Origin: Candidatus Kuenenia stuttgartensis
GTDB taxonomy: Bacteria; Bacteroidota; Bacteroidia; Flavobacteriales_D; Crocinitomicaceae
DNA: 22,371 bases
Direction: 5' to 3'
NCBI GenBank assembly: GCA_943326025.2
Contig: CALPRR020000013.1
Location: forward strand, 1 to 22,371
Shown here in pieces: positions 1 through 7,205 of the stretch. The position numbers and the translations under genes are program-made. How positions within the stretch are numbered: position 1 is the first letter of the stretch; every line of letters begins with the position of its first letter. The notes under the pieces are model-generated. The model did not search any database. It saw only the letters and a list, made by a program, of their open reading frames with translations, and was not told the DNA's origin.

Positions 1-1203
1 CGATTTTATTTTATCAAAATCTGGATTTCTAAATGCTGACCATTCAGTAGCAATTAATAAAGCATCTGCATTATCCAAAGCATCATATTGATTTTTAGCA
101 TAACTGATTTTATCTCCAATTACACCTTGCACATTTGACATTGCTTCAGGATCGTAAACCTCAACTTGTGCTCCTGCATTTAATAATTCCTCAATAATAT
201 ATAAAGCTGAAGCTTCACGAATATCATCAGTATCCGGTTTAAATGCCAATCCCCAAATTGCAAATTTCATTCCTCTAATATCACCGAAGTAATTTTTAAC
301 TTTTGGAACAATTGTTACTTTTTGTTTTTCATTTACATCTAAAACACTTTGGATAATCTCAAAATTATATCCAACTTGTTTTCCACTTTTCAATAAAGCA
401 CTAACATCTTTAGGGAAACAACTTCCTCCAAATCCAATTCCTGGATATAAAAACTTATGACCAATTCTTGAATCTGAACCAATTCCTAAACGTACTTTAT
501 CTACATCAGCTCCCACCAATTCACAGAAATTTGCAATTTCATTCATGAAGGTAATTTTTGTTGCTAAAAACGCATTCGCTGCATATTTTGTCAACTCAGC
601 AGATTTTTCATCCATTATGATTAAAGGATGTCCGTCTCTAATAAATGGTTTATATAATTCTTCCATGATTTTAACTGCACGTGGATCTGACGTTCCAATA
701 ACAACTCTATCAGGATTTAAAAAATCATCAATAGCAAATCCTTCTCTTAAAAATTCAGGATTCGAAACGACAGCAAATTCAACAGACGCATGCTTTTTAA
801 TCGCTGCCTCTACTTTATCTGAAGTACCAACAGGAACAGTCGATTTGTCAACAATCACTTTATATTCAGTCATTATTTGACCCAACTTATCAGCAACATT
901 CAAAACATAACTTAAATCAGCTGATCCATCTTCACCCGGAGGCGTTGGCAAAGCAAGAAAAATAATTTCAGCAAAATCTACTGCTTCTTTTAAATTAGTC
1001 GTAAACTGAATTCTTCCTTCTTTAATATTTCTTTCAAAAACAACGTCTAAGTGAGGTTCATAAATTGGAACTTCACCATTACGCATTCTTTCTACTTTTT
1101 CTTCATTTATATCAACACATATAACTTGATTTCCTGTTTCAGCAAAACAAGTTCCTGAAACTAAACCAACATATCCTGTGCCTATAACTGCAATTTTTTT
1201 CAT
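1..1203 (-). CDS. ugd: UDP-glucose 6-dehydrogenase, 3' end cut by window edge
   Basis: Oxidises UDP-glucose to UDP-glucuronate with two NAD+ in the cytoplasm, supplying a precursor for surface polysaccharide. The frame is open from the ATG at 1203 to base 1, giving 401 residues; the family usually has about 440, so roughly the last 40 are missing. Seen in the translation: an N-terminal Rossmann motif GTGYVG (residues 8-13), an acidic residue ending the second strand (D31), the central helix with the conserved ELTKYAANAFLA stretch (about 203-214), and the catalytic cysteine C262 within GFGGSCFPKD. The C-terminal UDP-binding Rossmann-like domain begins near residue 325. It lies 33 bases downstream of the sugar aminotransferase gene on the same strand, so the two are probably co-transcribed. 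A GDP-mannose or UDP-GlcNAc dehydrogenase is the alternative within this superfamily; the motif pattern fits UDP-glucose dehydrogenase best. Confidence 0.93.
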   Translation of the reverse strand, partial: MKKIAVIGTGYVGLVSGTCFAETGNQVICVDINEEKVERMRNGEVPIYEPHLDVVFERNIKEGRIQFTTNLKEAVDFAEIIFLALPTPPGEDGSADLSYVLNVADKLGQIMTEYKVIVDKSTVPVGTSDKVEAAIKKHASVEFAVVSNPEFLREGFAIDDFLNPDRVVIGTSDPRAVKIMEELYKPFIRDGHPLIIMDEKSAELTKYAANAFLATKITFMNEIANFCELVGADVDKVRLGIGSDSRIGHKFLYPGIGFGGSCFPKDVSALLKSGKQVGYNFEIIQSVLDVNEKQKVTIVPKVKNYFGDIRGMKFAIWGLAFKPDTDDIREASALYIIEELLNAGAQVEVYDPEAMSNVQGVIGDKISYAKNQYDALDNADALLIATEWSAFRNPDFDKIKS

Positions 1204-1236
1204 AGTGTGAACAGCCTTGTAAAATTACAAGTTAAA

Positions 1237-2394
1237 TTAATTTTTACTTTTTATAAATTCTGCAACAGAGTTACAAATAATATCTAAATGTTCTTGTTTC
1301 ATTTCCGTATGAATCGGTAAAGAAATTACTCTTTCAGTCAACCAATCAGTAATCGGTAAAACTGTTGAAGAACTTCCAAAAGATTCAAACATTTTTTGTC
1401 TATGAGCTGGAACAGGATAATAAATCATAGAAGGAACACCTCTTTCTTCTAAAAATTTATTCATTTCATCTCTGTTTAACCCTTCAACTTGCAACGTATA
1501 CTGGTGAAACACATGAGTTGAATTTTCAGCTCTTACAGGTGTTTTTAATTGAGGGAATTGAGCAAAAAATTGATCGTAATAATTTGCGACTTCATTTCTT
1601 GAAGCATTATACGTATCTAAATTTCTTAATTTGATTCGTAAAATTGCTGCTTGAACACTGTCTAAACGTGAATTACAACCAACTACATCATGGTAATATT
1701 TTTTACTTTGACCATGATTTGAAATCATCTTAATTTTAACTGCTAATTCAGAATCATTCGTGAAAATCGCTCCTCCATCACCATAACAACCTAAATTTTT
1801 TGAAGGGAAAAAAGATGTACAACCAATTGTTCCAATTGTACCCGATTTTACAGTTTCGCCATTTGACAAAGTGTAATCACATCCAATTGCTTGTGCGTTA
1901 TCTTCAATAACAAACAAATTATGTTTTTTAGCAATTTCCATAATTTGATTCATCGGTGCTGCTTGACCATATAAATGAACTGGAACAATTGCTTTCGTGT
2001 TTTCAGTAATTGCAGCTTCAATTTTTGAAGCATCAATACAATATGTATCTGGATTTACTTCTACAAATACAGGCTTTAACCCTAAAAGAGCCATCACTTC
2101 AGTTGTTGCGATGTACGTAAAAGATGGTGTGATAATTTCATCACCTGGTTTTAAACCAAGTGCCATTAATGCAATTTGCAAAGCATCTGTTCCATTTGCA
2201 CATGGAATAACATGTTTCACTTCCAAGTAATTTTCAAGTTCTTTTTGAAAAGCAGCTACTTCAGGACCATTTATAAATTGAGCATTTTCAATCACACTCA
2301 TAATAGCCGTATCTATTTCAGACTTAATGTTTTGGTATTGAGCTACCAAATCAACCATTTGTATTTTATCCACTTGAATTTTATTTTCTTGCAT
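1237..2394 (-). CDS. DegT/DnrJ/EryC1/StrS family sugar aminotransferase
   Basis: A PLP-dependent enzyme that transfers an amino group to a keto-sugar nucleotide, normally for O-antigen, capsule or glycan synthesis. The 385 residues match the family length. Visible signatures are ANGTDAL (66-72) for phosphate binding, VIEDNAQAIG (162-171) with the Asp that contacts the PLP ring nitrogen, and SFFPSKNLGCYGDGGA (194-209), in which K199 should form the Schiff base. The C-terminal part (H-x-Y-x-L, then PVPAHRQ) is typical of WbpE/WlbC-like members that act on UDP-3-keto sugars, but substrate cannot be read reliably. The start at 2394 is an ATG; M13 (MVDL) is a possible shorter start. The dehydrogenase gene follows 33 bases later. 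A degenerate -7 box lies at 2415-2422. Confidence 0.9.
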   Translation of the reverse strand: MQENKIQVDKIQMVDLVAQYQNIKSEIDTAIMSVIENAQFINGPEVAAFQKELENYLEVKHVIPCANGTDALQIALMALGLKPGDEIITPSFTYIATTEVMALLGLKPVFVEVNPDTYCIDASKIEAAITENTKAIVPVHLYGQAAPMNQIMEIAKKHNLFVIEDNAQAIGCDYTLSNGETVKSGTIGTIGCTSFFPSKNLGCYGDGGAIFTNDSELAVKIKMISNHGQSKKYYHDVVGCNSRLDSVQAAILRIKLRNLDTYNASRNEVANYYDQFFAQFPQLKTPVRAENSTHVFHQYTLQVEGLNRDEMNKFLEERGVPSMIYYPVPAHRQKMFESFGSSSTVLPITDWLTERVISLPIHTEMKQEHLDIICNSVAEFIKSKN

Positions 2395-2414
2395 TATACA
2401 CCAATAAAAAAGGG

Positions 2415-2422
2415 TAAATATA
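2415..2422 (-). promoter_or_regulatory. Possible -7 box of the sugar aminotransferase gene
   Basis: Read on the minus strand this is TATATTTA, one base off the Bacteroidota consensus TAnnTTTG. It ends 20 bases before the ATG at 2394. I found no convincing TTG -33 element at the expected spacing, and the region is very AT-rich, so this is a weak call. Confidence 0.3.
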
Positions 2423-2507
2423 CATATTTCAATCGGAAAATTCGATTTTTTTAAACGTTAATTAAAGTCAATTTAAAATTGAACAACTTAAGTTTCTAAG
2501 TTCTTAA

Positions 2508-3236
2508 TTACTTTACAACGATGTGAAAACATGCTTGATTAACTTCATAAGTCACCCAACATTTTTCGTTTAATTTAAATTCAATTAATGTCTCTGCTAA
2601 AATATCTTTCAAACAATTAATTTCAGCAAATGTTGGTTGATCATTCGATAAAAATTCATCATAAGCTATATCAAAAGCTGTTCCATGTAAATGAGCACTA
2701 AACTTTGTTGCATTAGCATTTCGTTTTCGGAGTCTTTTTACTGATTGATTCGTTCTTAATGCTGATGTTATAATAAATCTTGCATCTTGCATTTTAGTGT
2801 TTACCATTTTTTTTTGAAAAGCCAAACCAATTTCATCTAACAATTTAACTGCTGAAGGAATTAAAAAAGGATAGCTATAAAACATAGTGTCCACTATGTA
2901 AAAAGAATTGCTTTTTAATTCTACCAACTTCGCATTTTTTATAAGCGAATTAATTGTGTGTGTTTTTGTTAAAATACCAATACCATTTTTATAAGAATCT
3001 CTAATATAATCATGTATTCGATCATTCAAAATCGAATAATGTAGAACTGAATCTTTACATTCAACTTCTTCTTCAACAGTTTCATCTGTATAATGCGCTA
3101 ATTGAAAATCAGTAAAGACATTTGCATTTAAAATCTCCCCACTTCCAAAGTAGGAAAGGAAAATAACAATAGGAAAAAACGATATGACAAAATACTTTTT
3201 CAACCAATAAAAATCTGTAAGATTTATGCCATTCAC
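2508..3236 (-). CDS. DUF5715-like, M15-type putative peptidase with N-terminal membrane anchor
   Basis: A 242-residue protein with a hydrophobic segment at about 16-31, consistent with a signal anchor, so the rest should lie outside the cytoplasm. The C-terminal half carries ITSALRT (156-162), then SAHLHGTAFD (180-189), which fits the S-x-H-x-x-G-x-A-x-D zinc motif of M15-type peptidoglycan peptidases, and CFHIVV (236-241), which supplies the third zinc ligand H238. H182, D189 and H238 are the predicted metal ligands. The pattern resembles the Bacteroidota family DUF5715; I infer cell-wall amidase or carboxypeptidase activity, unproven for that family. The start is GTG at 3236; no ATG lies upstream before a stop, and the next in-frame Met is too far in. 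A TTG at codon 12 (giving MKKYF) is an alternative start. It is transcribed divergently from the outer-membrane protein gene. Confidence 0.72.
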   Translation of the reverse strand: MNGINLTDFYWLKKYFVISFFPIVIFLSYFGSGEILNANVFTDFQLAHYTDETVEEEVECKDSVLHYSILNDRIHDYIRDSYKNGIGILTKTHTINSLIKNAKLVELKSNSFYIVDTMFYSYPFLIPSAVKLLDEIGLAFQKKMVNTKMQDARFIITSALRTNQSVKRLRKRNANATKFSAHLHGTAFDIAYDEFLSNDQPTFAEINCLKDILAETLIEFKLNEKCWVTYEVNQACFHIVVK

Positions 3237-3424
3237 TAATTGGCCTTACAATAATTGAAAACTACACATTAATCAATATATAATTCACACTATTCGTTTA
3301 CTTTTTTCAACACTCTGTTATTCAATAAATTATTTTCATCATTCTTTGAAGTTAATTTTTCAGCGTTGAATATTCATTATCAATTATTTCGCTAATTAGA
3401 AAAAAGCAATTACTTTTGATTCAT
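3237..3424. promoter_or_regulatory. Divergent intergenic region between the DUF5715-like gene and the outer-membrane protein gene
   Basis: A 188-base AT-rich spacer. It holds a -7 box for the rightward gene at its right end (3411-3418) and a perfect 10-base palindrome TGAATATTCA at 3367-3376. I see no RNA gene, terminator or additional coding frame, and no clear -7 box for the leftward gene. Confidence 0.5.
3411..3418 (+). promoter_or_regulatory. -7 promoter box of the outer-membrane protein/waaA operon
   Basis: TACTTTTG matches the Bacteroidota TAnnTTTG -7 consensus exactly. Only six bases separate it from the ATG at 3425, so transcription would begin at or next to the start codon. I did not find a clear TTG -33 element about 19 bases upstream. 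Confidence 0.5.
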
Positions 3425-4186
3425 ATGAAACATAAAATAGTATTATCCTTCATTTTTCTTTTATTATCTCACTTCGCTTTTAATCAACGAAATGTTAAAG
3501 ATTCAATAATTGCAACACCTTGGGTAGCGATTCATTATGGTGCAAATTGGACACAAAACGATTTAGCTTTGAGGTATGGTTTTTTGAATCATGTTGGGGT
3601 TTTGGGAGGATATAAAACAAGTAAAAATTTATTTTTAGGAATTGATGCTAATTTTATTTTTGGACGAGATATAAGGATAAATGGACTTTTCGATGGGCTT
3701 GTTGATTCGTATGGGAACATAACTGATATGAACGGCGACATTGCTAAAGTTGCCGTTTATGCGCGTGGAATAAATGTTAATCTTGCAATCGGTAAAGTAT
3801 TTCCAATACTTAGTCCAAATGCTAATTCTGGAATTTTTGTTCATGGTGGTCTAGGATTTTTAGGACATAAAACAAGAGTGGAAACGCAAGATCAAGTTGT
3901 ACCTTCAATAGAATTAAAATATAAAAAAGGATATGATCGTTTGTCTATGGGGCCAAATTTACATGAATTTGTCGGTTATGCTTTAATGGCTAATAGAGGA
4001 TTAATTAACTTCTATGGTGGATTTTATGCTCAGCAAGGATTTACGAAAAATATGAGAACCGTATTTTTTGACCAGCCTGAAATTCCTGTATCAAAAAAAA
4101 CGATGATAGATCTTCAATTTGGTTTTAAAATTGGATGGTTTATTCCTATCTACAAAAGATTACCAAAAGAATTTTATTTCGATTAA
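3425..4186 (+). CDS. Outer-membrane beta-barrel protein of unknown function
   Basis: A 253-residue secreted protein. It begins MKHKIVLSFIFLLLSHFAFN, a clear signal peptide with cleavage probable near residues 20-22. The mature part consists of alternating hydrophobic and polar residues with frequent Gly and aromatics (for example LALRYGF, GVLGGY, LFLGIDANFIFG), as expected of an 8- to 10-strand barrel, and it ends in Phe-Asp close to an aromatic C-terminus. I chose the ATG at 3425 because it starts the signal peptide directly; an upstream in-frame TTG at 3416 would lie inside the predicted promoter box. The stop is one base before the waaA start, so the two genes should be translationally coupled, which points to a role in the outer membrane or lipopolysaccharide. 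No specific function can be assigned. Confidence 0.8.
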   Translation: MKHKIVLSFIFLLLSHFAFNQRNVKDSIIATPWVAIHYGANWTQNDLALRYGFLNHVGVLGGYKTSKNLFLGIDANFIFGRDIRINGLFDGLVDSYGNITDMNGDIAKVAVYARGINVNLAIGKVFPILSPNANSGIFVHGGLGFLGHKTRVETQDQVVPSIELKYKKGYDRLSMGPNLHEFVGYALMANRGLINFYGGFYAQQGFTKNMRTVFFDQPEIPVSKKTMIDLQFGFKIGWFIPIYKRLPKEFYFD

Positions 4187-4187
4187 T

Positions 4188-5414
4188 ATGCATTTTCTAT
4201 ACAATTTAGGAATAAGATTTTACTCAATTTTTATTTTAATTGCCTCTTTTTTCAATCCAAAAGCAAAAGAATGGATTGATGGAAGAAAGAATTTCTTTAA
4301 GAGGTTACCAGAATTAAAAAACGATAATATCTATTGGTTTCATTGTGCTTCTTTAGGTGAATTTGACCAAGCTTTACCAGTTATTAATTTATTGAAAGAA
4401 AAAGATTCAAGCATTTTTATTTTAGTTACTTTTTTTTCCCCATCAGGATATTTACATTTTCACAAGCGTAAACACCAAGCTGATTTCGTTTGTTATTTAC
4501 CTTCAGATACGCCGAAAAACGCCAAGAAATTTATCGCTTATTTTAACCCGAAAAAAGTATTTTTTGTGAAATATGAATTTTGGGCAAATTATATTTTCGA
4601 AGCAAAAAAAAATAGAACACAACTTTTTTCCTTGAGTGCAATTTTTAGAGAAAAGCAACACTTTTTCAAACCTCAAGGTCGTTTTTTTAGAAAAATTTTG
4701 AGACAATTTGATTTCTTTTATGTTCAAGATAATCATTCTAAAAAATTACTACTTTCAATTGGTATAGATCAATCTATCGTTTCAGGAGATACTCGTTATG
4801 ACCGAGTGTTAGAAAACAAAAATCAGCTTGAACCAAATCTTATTCTAGAGGATTTCTTGAAAGGTGAGAAGGCTTTTATCATAGGAAGTTCTTGGCCGGA
4901 AGATGAACAAATTATTTTACCATTCATCAATTCTGATCAAATTAATCAAAAGGTAATTATTGCACCTCATGATATTAGCGAAAAACACGTAGACGTAATT
5001 TCAAACGAACTGACAGTTAAATATATTCGATTCACTTCTTTATTAAAAGGCACCAAAATAACAGATGAAAAGGTTATCATAATTGATACAATCGGTCATT
5101 TAACCAATGCCTACAATTATGGAAATATTGCCTATGTTGGTGGTGGTTTTTCAGGAAGTCTTCACAATATATTAGAGCCAACTGTTTTTGGATTACCTGT
5201 GATTTTCGGTCCTAAATTCTCAAAATTTCCAGAAGCTCAAACATTTATTGATTTTGGAAATGGTTTTAGTATTAATGACTCAGACTCTTTCTTGAATACA
5301 TATATAGAGGTTTTTCAAAATTATTCAGCTACTCAAGAGAAGACTTTTGAAATTATTCAATTGAACAAAGGTGCATCCTTAAAGGTAATTAATCATTTAT
5401 CCGAAAAATTTTAA
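4188..5414 (+). CDS. waaA: 3-deoxy-D-manno-octulosonic acid (Kdo) transferase
   Basis: Transfers Kdo from CMP-Kdo to the lipid A precursor at the inner face of the cytoplasmic membrane. The 408 residues fit the family. An N-terminal hydrophobic helix (about 1-22) anchors it, followed by FHCASLGEFDQ (51-61), in which E58 corresponds to the proposed general base of WaaA enzymes. The C-terminal GT-B domain carries IGSSWPEDE, then VGGGFSGSLHNILEP and GLPVIFGP, the CMP-Kdo binding region. The frame can be extended upstream to 4119, but that would overlap the previous gene by 68 bases; the ATG at 4188 falls one base after the preceding TAA and gives the normal N-terminus. I see no terminator after the stop. 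Whether it adds one or two Kdo residues cannot be told. Confidence 0.93.
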   Translation: MHFLYNLGIRFYSIFILIASFFNPKAKEWIDGRKNFFKRLPELKNDNIYWFHCASLGEFDQALPVINLLKEKDSSIFILVTFFSPSGYLHFHKRKHQADFVCYLPSDTPKNAKKFIAYFNPKKVFFVKYEFWANYIFEAKKNRTQLFSLSAIFREKQHFFKPQGRFFRKILRQFDFFYVQDNHSKKLLLSIGIDQSIVSGDTRYDRVLENKNQLEPNLILEDFLKGEKAFIIGSSWPEDEQIILPFINSDQINQKVIIAPHDISEKHVDVISNELTVKYIRFTSLLKGTKITDEKVIIIDTIGHLTNAYNYGNIAYVGGGFSGSLHNILEPTVFGLPVIFGPKFSKFPEAQTFIDFGNGFSINDSDSFLNTYIEVFQNYSATQEKTFEIIQLNKGASLKVINHLSEKF

Positions 5415-5481
5415 TCTAACGTTTACCTTTGTTAATCGTAAAATTTTCATTACTTGTAAGCTTTATTCATTTTTTTTTCAT

Positions 5482-5489
5482 TATATTTG
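5482..5489 (+). promoter_or_regulatory. -7 promoter box of the DUF7793-like gene
   Basis: TATATTTG matches TAnnTTTG exactly and ends 16 bases before the ATG at 5506, giving a short leader. A second match, TACCTTTG, lies at 5424-5431. A TTG at 5454-5456 is somewhat far (25 bases) from the nearer box for a -33 element. Confidence 0.5.
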
Positions 5490-5505
5490 AATACTATCAT
5501 TATTC

Positions 5506-5937
5506 ATGTCGACTGAAAAAACATATCATAAAATTGACTCAATTCTTGTATCAGAGAGTGAAAATGATTCTATTATATATCGTTTATATGAAAACAATAT
5601 TTTCCACGTAATCGTTAAAGAAGGGGAAAAAGTAACTATGGAAATGGTAAATGAAGGTTATGCATTTCTAGAAAATTATGGTAGCGGTAGATTTTATAAT
5701 ATTTATGAATTCAAATCATTTGCCGACGTTGATCCAGATGTGAGAGAATGGTCATCAAGTGAAATTGATGTTAAATATACTGTTGTTGATGCAATTGTTA
5801 TAAATAGCATTGGCCAAAAAATTCTAGCTGACTTTTATTTGAAAATTAATAAACCAAAGCAACCTACTAAAATTTTTACTTCTATAGACAAAGCTATAGA
5901 ATGGGTAAACTTTAAAATTGAGTTGGATCAAGGTTAA
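5506..5937 (+). CDS. DUF7793-like (STAS-like fold) protein of unknown function
   Basis: A 143-residue soluble protein with no signal peptide or membrane helix. The order of strands and helices and several phrases (NNIFHVIVKEGEKVTMEM near 30-47, YTVVDAIVINSIGQKI near 91-106, and NKPKQPTKIFTSIDKAIEWV near 115-134) resemble the DUF7793 family common in Flavobacteriales, which I recall as an STAS/SEC14-like fold. No enzymatic motif is visible, and function is unknown. The start is an ATG behind an exact -7 box. The stop TAA (5935-5937) interlocks with the stop of the convergent aminotransferase gene, so no terminator separates the two. It follows waaA by 91 bases but probably has its own promoter. 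Confidence 0.7.
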   Translation: MSTEKTYHKIDSILVSESENDSIIYRLYENNIFHVIVKEGEKVTMEMVNEGYAFLENYGSGRFYNIYEFKSFADVDPDVREWSSSEIDVKYTVVDAIVINSIGQKILADFYLKINKPKQPTKIFTSIDKAIEWVNFKIELDQG

Positions 5938-7124
5938 CTTTTTGTTTCTTCTATAGCCTCTATAATTATTGTAGCAGCTTTTCTAATTTCATTTTCTGTA
6001 ATTGTTAAAGGAGGTGATAACCTAAAACTGTATGGATGTGAAAGAAACCAAAAACTAATTAACCCTTTTTCCAAACAACGCTTCACTACTTTTTCAACTC
6101 TTTCAAAAGATTCCATATCAAACGCGAACATCATTCCAATTCTTCGAATCTCTTTGATTTCTTCATTTGAATTCACTAATTCTTCTAAAAGTTTTCCTAA
6201 TCGTTCTACTTCACTAAAATCAATTTCAGTCGCCATTACTTCCAAACAAGCCAAAGCGCTTGCACAAACAACCGGATGCCCTCCAAAAGTTGTAATATGT
6301 CCTAACATTGGATTATATGTAAATTCATACAAATTTTCTTTTGATGAAACTAATGCCCCAATTGACATTCCTCCACCCAATGCTTTTCCTAATGTTAAAA
6401 CATCTGGTACAATATCAAAATTTTCAAATGCAAACAATTTTCCTGCCCTTCCCATTCCACATTGAATTTCATCGAAAATCAATAAAGCACCAACTTCTGT
6501 ACAACGATTTCTTAATGCTACTAAAAAGTCAATCGTAGGAACTCTAACTCCTGCATCCCCCTGAATTGTTTCGATGATAACTCCTGCTGTTTTCTCAGTA
6601 ATTTGATCTAAATCTTCAATCGAATTAAATGTCAAAAAGCGAACATCAGGCAATAATGGACGAAATGCTTGTTTTTTGACCTCATTTCCAGAAACAGACA
6701 TTGAACCATGAGTAGATCCATGATATGAACCTCTAAAAGAAACTAATTCTGTTCTTCCAGTAACACGCTTCGCTAATTTTAAAGCTGCTTCATTTGCTTC
6801 AGTACCTGAATTTACTGTATAAACACAATTTAATTCCTTAGGTAATAAACTTGCTAATTTTTTAGAAAAATTTAATTGAGAATCTTGAATGAATTCTCCA
6901 TAAACCATCACATGCAAATAACTATCAATTTGATTTTTAAGTGCCTCAACAACTTTTGGATGACGATGACCAATATTATTCACGGCAACACCAGCAATCA
7001 TATCCATGAATGCTTTTCCTGATTTGTCGTAAATATAAATCCCTTCTGCTCTTTCAACTTCAATCATGTAAGGAGATTGATTTGTTTGGCCTTGAAATTT
7101 TAAAAAATCATCTGTAGCATTCAT
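5934..7124 (-). CDS. Class III PLP-dependent aminotransferase (acetylornithine/ornithine-type)
   Basis: A fold-type I transaminase of the omega-amino group class, 396 residues, full length. Key motifs are YTVNSGTEANEAALKLAKR (102-120) for the PLP phosphate, FRGSYHG (130-136), IFDEIQCGMGRAGKLFAFE (216-234) with D218 contacting the PLP ring, and LTLGKALGGGM (243-253) with K247 as the Schiff-base lysine. Family members act on acetylornithine, ornithine, 4-aminobutyrate or related omega-amines; the sequence alone does not decide which, and no arginine-biosynthesis gene lies nearby. It reads toward the DUF7793-like gene and overlaps it by four bases at the stop codons. A rho-independent terminator for the upstream transketolase operon lies between 7154 and 7188, so this gene is probably transcribed from its own promoter in 7125-7160, where I see only a weak TATAATTTT-like box. 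Confidence 0.88.
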   Translation of the reverse strand: MNATDDFLKFQGQTNQSPYMIEVERAEGIYIYDKSGKAFMDMIAGVAVNNIGHRHPKVVEALKNQIDSYLHVMVYGEFIQDSQLNFSKKLASLLPKELNCVYTVNSGTEANEAALKLAKRVTGRTELVSFRGSYHGSTHGSMSVSGNEVKKQAFRPLLPDVRFLTFNSIEDLDQITEKTAGVIIETIQGDAGVRVPTIDFLVALRNRCTEVGALLIFDEIQCGMGRAGKLFAFENFDIVPDVLTLGKALGGGMSIGALVSSKENLYEFTYNPMLGHITTFGGHPVVCASALACLEVMATEIDFSEVERLGKLLEELVNSNEEIKEIRRIGMMFAFDMESFERVEKVVKRCLEKGLISFWFLSHPYSFRLSPPLTITENEIRKAATIIIEAIEETKS

Positions 7125-7153
7125 CTGTAAAAACTTTGTTGAAAATTATAGCT

Positions 7154-7188
7154 AAAAATAAAAAATGCACCACGAATGTAGTGCATTT
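7154..7188 (-). terminator. Rho-independent terminator of the transketolase operon
   Basis: An 8-bp perfect stem, AAATGCAC (7163-7170) with GTGCATTT (7181-7188), and a 10-base loop that can add two more pairs. Read on the minus strand it is followed by a T-rich run (TTTTTTATTTTT). It sits 18 bases after the stop of the transketolase C subunit and before the aminotransferase start. Confidence 0.75.
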
Positions 7189-7205
7189 AATAACTCCTAA
7201 AAGTA

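Noticed and set aside
545..880. Open frame of 111 codons on the plus strand
   Set aside because: It lies wholly antisense to the UDP-glucose dehydrogenase gene, whose minus-strand frame has all family motifs.
1997..2454. Two plus-strand frames (1997-2230 and 2176-2454)
   Set aside because: Both lie over the sugar aminotransferase gene and its upstream region; low-complexity translations without any family resemblance.
2433..2457. Short repeat AATCG...CGATT with a T run, considered as a terminator
   Set aside because: Only five base pairs, and the T run is on the plus strand where no gene ends.
2485..2494. Palindrome AACTTAAGTT
   Set aside because: A 10-base palindrome is expected by chance in this AT-rich spacer, and nothing else marks it as an operator.
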